From Acidimicrobiales bacterium (GTDB taxonomy: Bacteria > Actinomycetota > Acidimicrobiia > Acidimicrobiales > Palsa-688), in the NCBI GenBank assembly GCA_019241495.1, contig JAFAWZ010000031.1, forward strand, positions 1 through 9,236: a stretch of DNA of 9,236 nucleotides, read 5' to 3'. This document shows, piece by piece, positions 6,393 to 9,236 of the stretch (position 1 is the stretch's first letter; every line of letters starts with the position of its first letter). The notes under the pieces are model-generated. The model had not been told where the DNA came from and ran no database searches. It worked only from the letters and a program-made list of their open reading frames with translations. The position numbers were made by a program, and so were the translations under genes.

Positions 6393-6398
6393 TACCCT
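6393..6398 (+). promoter_or_regulatory. Candidate -10 box for leaderless transcription of the glmS-like gene
   Basis: TACCCT fits the TAnnnT pattern of actinobacterial -10 boxes and ends 6 nt before the ATG, so transcription would begin at or next to the start codon. The sequence just before the ATG (CTTGCGGC) has no Shine-Dalgarno; AAGGGG is about 20 nt away, too far. The start itself is fixed by the need for Cys at position 2. The -35 region is unclear: TTGCGA (6364-6369) is 23 bp away. Leaderless genes are common in actinobacteria. Confidence 0.4.
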
Positions 6399-6404
6399 TG
6401 CGGC

Positions 6405-9236
6405 ATGTGCGGCATCGTTGCGGTCCTGGCCCGCCCGTCCCGTCGGCCGGTCCCCGACGGCGATGCACTCCTGGCCAGCATCGGGGAGCTGAACCAAGCA
6501 CTGGTCGCCGCGGCGGACGACTTCCATGACGTCACCTACCTGACCACCCTCCATCAGGTGACCGCAGCGTTGAGGGGGGTGGACCGGCAGCTCCACGGGC
6601 AGGCCGGGCTTAAGGCCCTCCTTTGCCTGGCCGATCCCTCGGCCGTTCGGCCGGCCGGCCTGTTGGCTCGCTTCGAAGCGGAGGCCAGCCGGCTCGATGC
6701 GGCTGTAGATGCGATCGAGAAGGCCATTGATCGTGATGCCGTCCGCCTCGCCCCCGAAGAGCAGGAACAGGTCAACGCTGCTCTGGTTGCCCTGAAAGAC
6801 GCCAGCTGGGCCATCGGCCACGACCGGCTCGGCATGGCTGGCCGGGTCGCGGCCATGCTCGAGCGCGCCCAGCCCCGCCTCACCACGGCCGACCTCGCTC
6901 CGCTTGGCCCCGGACCGGCCAACCTGGATGGCTGGTGGGCCGTGGAGGTCGCCCTCTCCTCGCTCGACCGCCTGGAGGTCCGGGGTCGGGACTCGGCCGG
7001 CCTCCATGTGCTGGTCAGCGGGCACGGACTCGACGTGGATGCCGAGGGGCTGGCCGGCCGGGACCGCGACGCGGCCTACGGCTCGGGATCGGTGCGTCTC
7101 GCCGGAGGCTGCCTCAGCTTCGTCTACAAGGCGGCGGCGGAGATCGGCGAGCTGGGCGACAACGTCCGGGCCCTGCGCGCCGCGATCTCCACCGACTCAC
7201 TGCTCGCTCGGGCCATGGGAGCCCCCGGCGCCCGGGTGACTGTGGTCGCCCATACGAGATGGGCCAGCGTGGGCATCATCTCCGAGCCCAACGCCCACCC
7301 GGTGAACTCAGAAGAGCGGGATCGGACGGCCACGCCTTACGTGGTGGCCGCCCTCAACGGCGACGTGGACAATCACATCGAGCTCAGGGATGCGGAAGGG
7401 CTCGACCTGCCGGTGGAGATCACGACCGACGCCAAGGTCATTCCGACCTTGATATCCCGCTGCATCGACGCGAGCCAGACTGACGCGAGCCACACTGACG
7501 GAGGCCGCACTGACGGAGGCCGCACTGACGGAGGCCGTACGGGCACCACGGTGGACGAGGCCTTTCTCGAGACCGTCGCCCGCTTCGACGGGTCGGTGGC
7601 CATCGCCGCGTCGGCCGCCGATCAGCCCGATCAGCTCCATCTGGCCCTGTGCGGTTCGGGTCAGTCCCTGTATATCGGCCTGGCCGACGAGGCGTTCGTG
7701 GTGGCCAGCGAGCCCTACGGAGTGGTCGAGGAGACCGATTCGTATATCCGCATGGACGGGGAGAGCACGCAGGGCCAGGTCGTGGTGCTCGACCGGTCGG
7801 GTGCTGGCACTACCGCTGGCATGACCCGGATGCGCTACAGCGGCACCCCCATGCCGGTGCAGGAGAACGAGATCATCTCCGCCCAGATCACCACGCGCGA
7901 CATCGACCGGCGCGGCTTCGCCCACTTCCTGCTCAAGGAGCTGACCGAGGCGCCGGACTCGTTCCGCAAGACCCTCCGGGGCCGCATCGTCTCGGACCCC
8001 GGCGGGCCATTGGCCGTCAGGCTCGGCGAGGACACCCTTCCGACCTCGGTGGCCCGTGCCCTCGAGGAAGACGCCATCCGCCGGGTCGTGGTCATCGGCC
8101 AGGGCACGGCCGCGGTGGCGGGGCAGGCGGTGGCCGAGGCCATCCGCCAGTGCCTGCCGGGCCTATCGGTGCAGGCGACCCCGGCGACGGAGCTTTCGGG
8201 TTTCGGGCTGGCCGACGACATGAGCGACACGCTCATAATCGCCATCAGTCAGTCTGGCACCACTACTGACACCAATCGGACGGTGGATCTGGCTCGCACG
8301 CGCGGCGCTCACGTCATCGCCGTCGTCAACCGCCGCAACAGCGACCTGGCCTCCAAGGCCCATGGCGTCTTGTACACCTCCGACGGGCGCGACGTGGAGA
8401 TGAGCGTGGCCAGCACCAAGGCCTTCTACGCCCAGGTGGCGGCGGGTTGGCTGCTGGCCGCCGGGCTGGCCCAGCGGGCCCTTCGCGCCCCGGGAAGGCC
8501 ATCCGCCGGCGGGCCGAACGGTCAACCAACCGGGACCGGCGCAGATCGCACCCGCATCCTGGAGGCGCTGCGTGACCTTCCCCAGGCCATGGACCGGGTC
8601 CTCGCCATGCGCGAGGAGATCGGCCGGGCCGCCGCGGTGATCGCGCCCCGCAGGCGGTATTGGGCGATCGTCGGCAGCGGCCCGGACCGCATCGCCGCGG
8701 CGGAGATCCGCATCAAGCTCTCCGAGCTGTGCTACCGCTCGATCTCATCGGATTCGACCGAGGACAAGAAGCACATCGATCTCTCCTGCGAGCCGATGGT
8801 CATCGTGTGCGCCGCCGGCCTGCGGGGGCCGAATGCCGACGATGTGGCCAAGGAGGTCGCCATATACAAGGCCCACAAGGCGGCGCCGGTGGTGGTGGTC
8901 ACCGCGGGCGAGGAGGCCCGGTTCACCAACGTGGGCTGCGACATCATCGCCGTGCCGGCGACCGATCCGGCGGTGGGGTTCGTGTTGTCGGCGATGGTCG
9001 GCCATTTGTTCGGATACGAAGCCGCTCTGTCGATCGACTCGCAAGCCCGCCCGCTGCGCCAGGCGCGCGCCGCCATCGAGCAGGCCGTGAGCCACGACCC
9101 CGAGCGCGCCCTCGACCGCATCGGAGCGGATCTGGCTAGGGCCGCTGAGCCGTTCCGCCGGGGTCTGCGCGACGGGAGCTACAACGGCAACCTCGAAGCA
9201 TCCACCGCCGTCCGCCTCGAATCGCTGCTCCGCTAC
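6405..9236 (+). CDS. Enlarged GlmS-family protein: glutamine amidotransferase plus two SIS domains (3' end beyond window)
   Basis: Probable glutamine:fructose-6-phosphate aminotransferase (GlmS) or a close paralogue. The frame is open for 944 codons to the right edge; typical GlmS has about 610. The start is fixed by MCGIVAV, with Cys2 as the Ntn-hydrolase nucleophile. Glutaminase marks: RGRDSAG (193-199), HTRWAS (283-288), NAHP with His298, NGDVDNH (318-324) and Asp342. Linker: about 470-545. First SIS domain: about 555-690, with SQSGTTTDT (615-623) and VASTKAF (668-674). Second SIS domain: about 745-880, with Lys771, Glu774 and His790 at the exact spacing of E. coli Lys485, Glu488 and His504. 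Odd points: a helical insertion at about 12-185, a longer loop at 200-282, a repeat at 355-379, Ala569 where E. coli has phosphate-binding Ser303, and no clear counterpart of the C-terminal catalytic Lys603; sequence continues beyond the usual end near residue 895. Nearby glmM supports a role in amino-sugar synthesis. Confidence 0.9.
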   Translation, partial: MCGIVAVLARPSRRPVPDGDALLASIGELNQALVAAADDFHDVTYLTTLHQVTAALRGVDRQLHGQAGLKALLCLADPSAVRPAGLLARFEAEASRLDAAVDAIEKAIDRDAVRLAPEEQEQVNAALVALKDASWAIGHDRLGMAGRVAAMLERAQPRLTTADLAPLGPGPANLDGWWAVEVALSSLDRLEVRGRDSAGLHVLVSGHGLDVDAEGLAGRDRDAAYGSGSVRLAGGCLSFVYKAAAEIGELGDNVRALRAAISTDSLLARAMGAPGARVTVVAHTRWASVGIISEPNAHPVNSEERDRTATPYVVAALNGDVDNHIELRDAEGLDLPVEITTDAKVIPTLISRCIDASQTDASHTDGGRTDGGRTDGGRTGTTVDEAFLETVARFDGSVAIAASAADQPDQLHLALCGSGQSLYIGLADEAFVVASEPYGVVEETDSYIRMDGESTQGQVVVLDRSGAGTTAGMTRMRYSGTPMPVQENEIISAQITTRDIDRRGFAHFLLKELTEAPDSFRKTLRGRIVSDPGGPLAVRLGEDTLPTSVARALEEDAIRRVVVIGQGTAAVAGQAVAEAIRQCLPGLSVQATPATELSGFGLADDMSDTLIIAISQSGTTTDTNRTVDLARTRGAHVIAVVNRRNSDLASKAHGVLYTSDGRDVEMSVASTKAFYAQVAAGWLLAAGLAQRALRAPGRPSAGGPNGQPTGTGADRTRILEALRDLPQAMDRVLAMREEIGRAAAVIAPRRRYWAIVGSGPDRIAAAEIRIKLSELCYRSISSDSTEDKKHIDLSCEPMVIVCAAGLRGPNADDVAKEVAIYKAHKAAPVVVVTAGEEARFTNVGCDIIAVPATDPAVGFVLSAMVGHLFGYEAALSIDSQARPLRQARAAIEQAVSHDPERALDRIGADLARAAEPFRRGLRDGSYNGNLEASTAVRLESLLRY
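7467..7541 (+). repeat. In-frame 15-bp tandem repeat, five copies, inside the glmS-like gene
   Basis: Five consecutive 15-bp units each begin with GAC and encode DASQT, DASHT, DGGRT, DGGRT and DGGRT (residues 355-379). Units 3 and 4 are identical; units 1 and 2 differ from each other by one base. The unit length is a multiple of three, so copy-number changes keep the frame. It lies just after the glutaminase Asp342 segment, in a likely surface loop. Confidence 0.95.

Noticed and set aside
6245..6404. glmS ribozyme upstream of the glmS-like gene
   Set aside because: The long inverted repeat does not show the conserved core I know for the glmS ribozyme, and the -10 box near the ATG suggests the region may not be in the transcript.
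7467..7541. Possible CRISPR-like repeat array
   Set aside because: Units are 15 bp with no spacers and are in frame within a coding region, so this is a coding tandem repeat.
7649..8269. 206-codon plus-strand frame and several minus-strand frames inside the glmS-like gene
   Set aside because: They overlap a continuous 944-codon frame with conserved glutaminase and SIS motifs; their products are Arg/Gly/Pro-rich shadows.

Overview
The window comes from a high-GC bacterium, most likely an actinomycete (Actinomycetota; an Acidimicrobiia-like lineage would fit, but I cannot prove that here). Reasons: strong G/C at third codon positions, frequent GTG starts, an aa3-type cytochrome oxidase with ctaC next to ctaD, and the order rplM-rpsI-glmM with a GlmS-family gene nearby.

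Layout. (1) 1-1479, minus strand: cytochrome c oxidase subunit II (ctaC) followed by the start of subunit I (ctaD, cut by the window edge). About 140 bp separate them. This gap holds a long imperfect palindrome and, in the same bases, a possible 49-codon ORF joined to both neighbours by ATGA overlaps. (2) 1480-1603: divergent intergenic region with a candidate promoter for the plus-strand genes. (3) 1604-3853, plus strand: ribosomal proteins L13 (rplM) and S9 (rpsI), then phosphoglucosamine mutase (glmM), closely spaced and probably one operon. (4) 3854-3996: convergent gap with a perfect, loopless 48-bp palindrome and a CCGGCC-rich stretch. (5) 3997-6155, minus strand: a TetR-family repressor and a 14-TM DHA2-type MFS exporter with overlapping ends, a typical self-regulated efflux pair. 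(6) 6156-6404: divergent gap with candidate TetR operator motifs, a 133-bp two-part inverted repeat and a -10 box placed for leaderless transcription. (7) 6405-9236, plus strand, open at the right edge: a very large GlmS-family protein (944 codons seen, no stop) with the glutaminase and both SIS domains, but also a helical insertion of about 170 residues just after the catalytic Cys, an in-frame 15-bp tandem repeat, and an unusual, extended C-terminus.

How they work together: GlmS and GlmM catalyse the first steps of UDP-GlcNAc synthesis, from fructose-6-P through glucosamine-6-P to glucosamine-1-P, so the right half links cell-wall precursor supply to ribosomal protein genes. The TetR-efflux pair sits between glmM and the glmS-like gene in the opposite orientation, with an inverted-repeat structure on each side, and may be an insertion. 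The most interesting items are the enlarged GlmS-like enzyme and the three palindromic structures; no complete new multi-gene system is evident.
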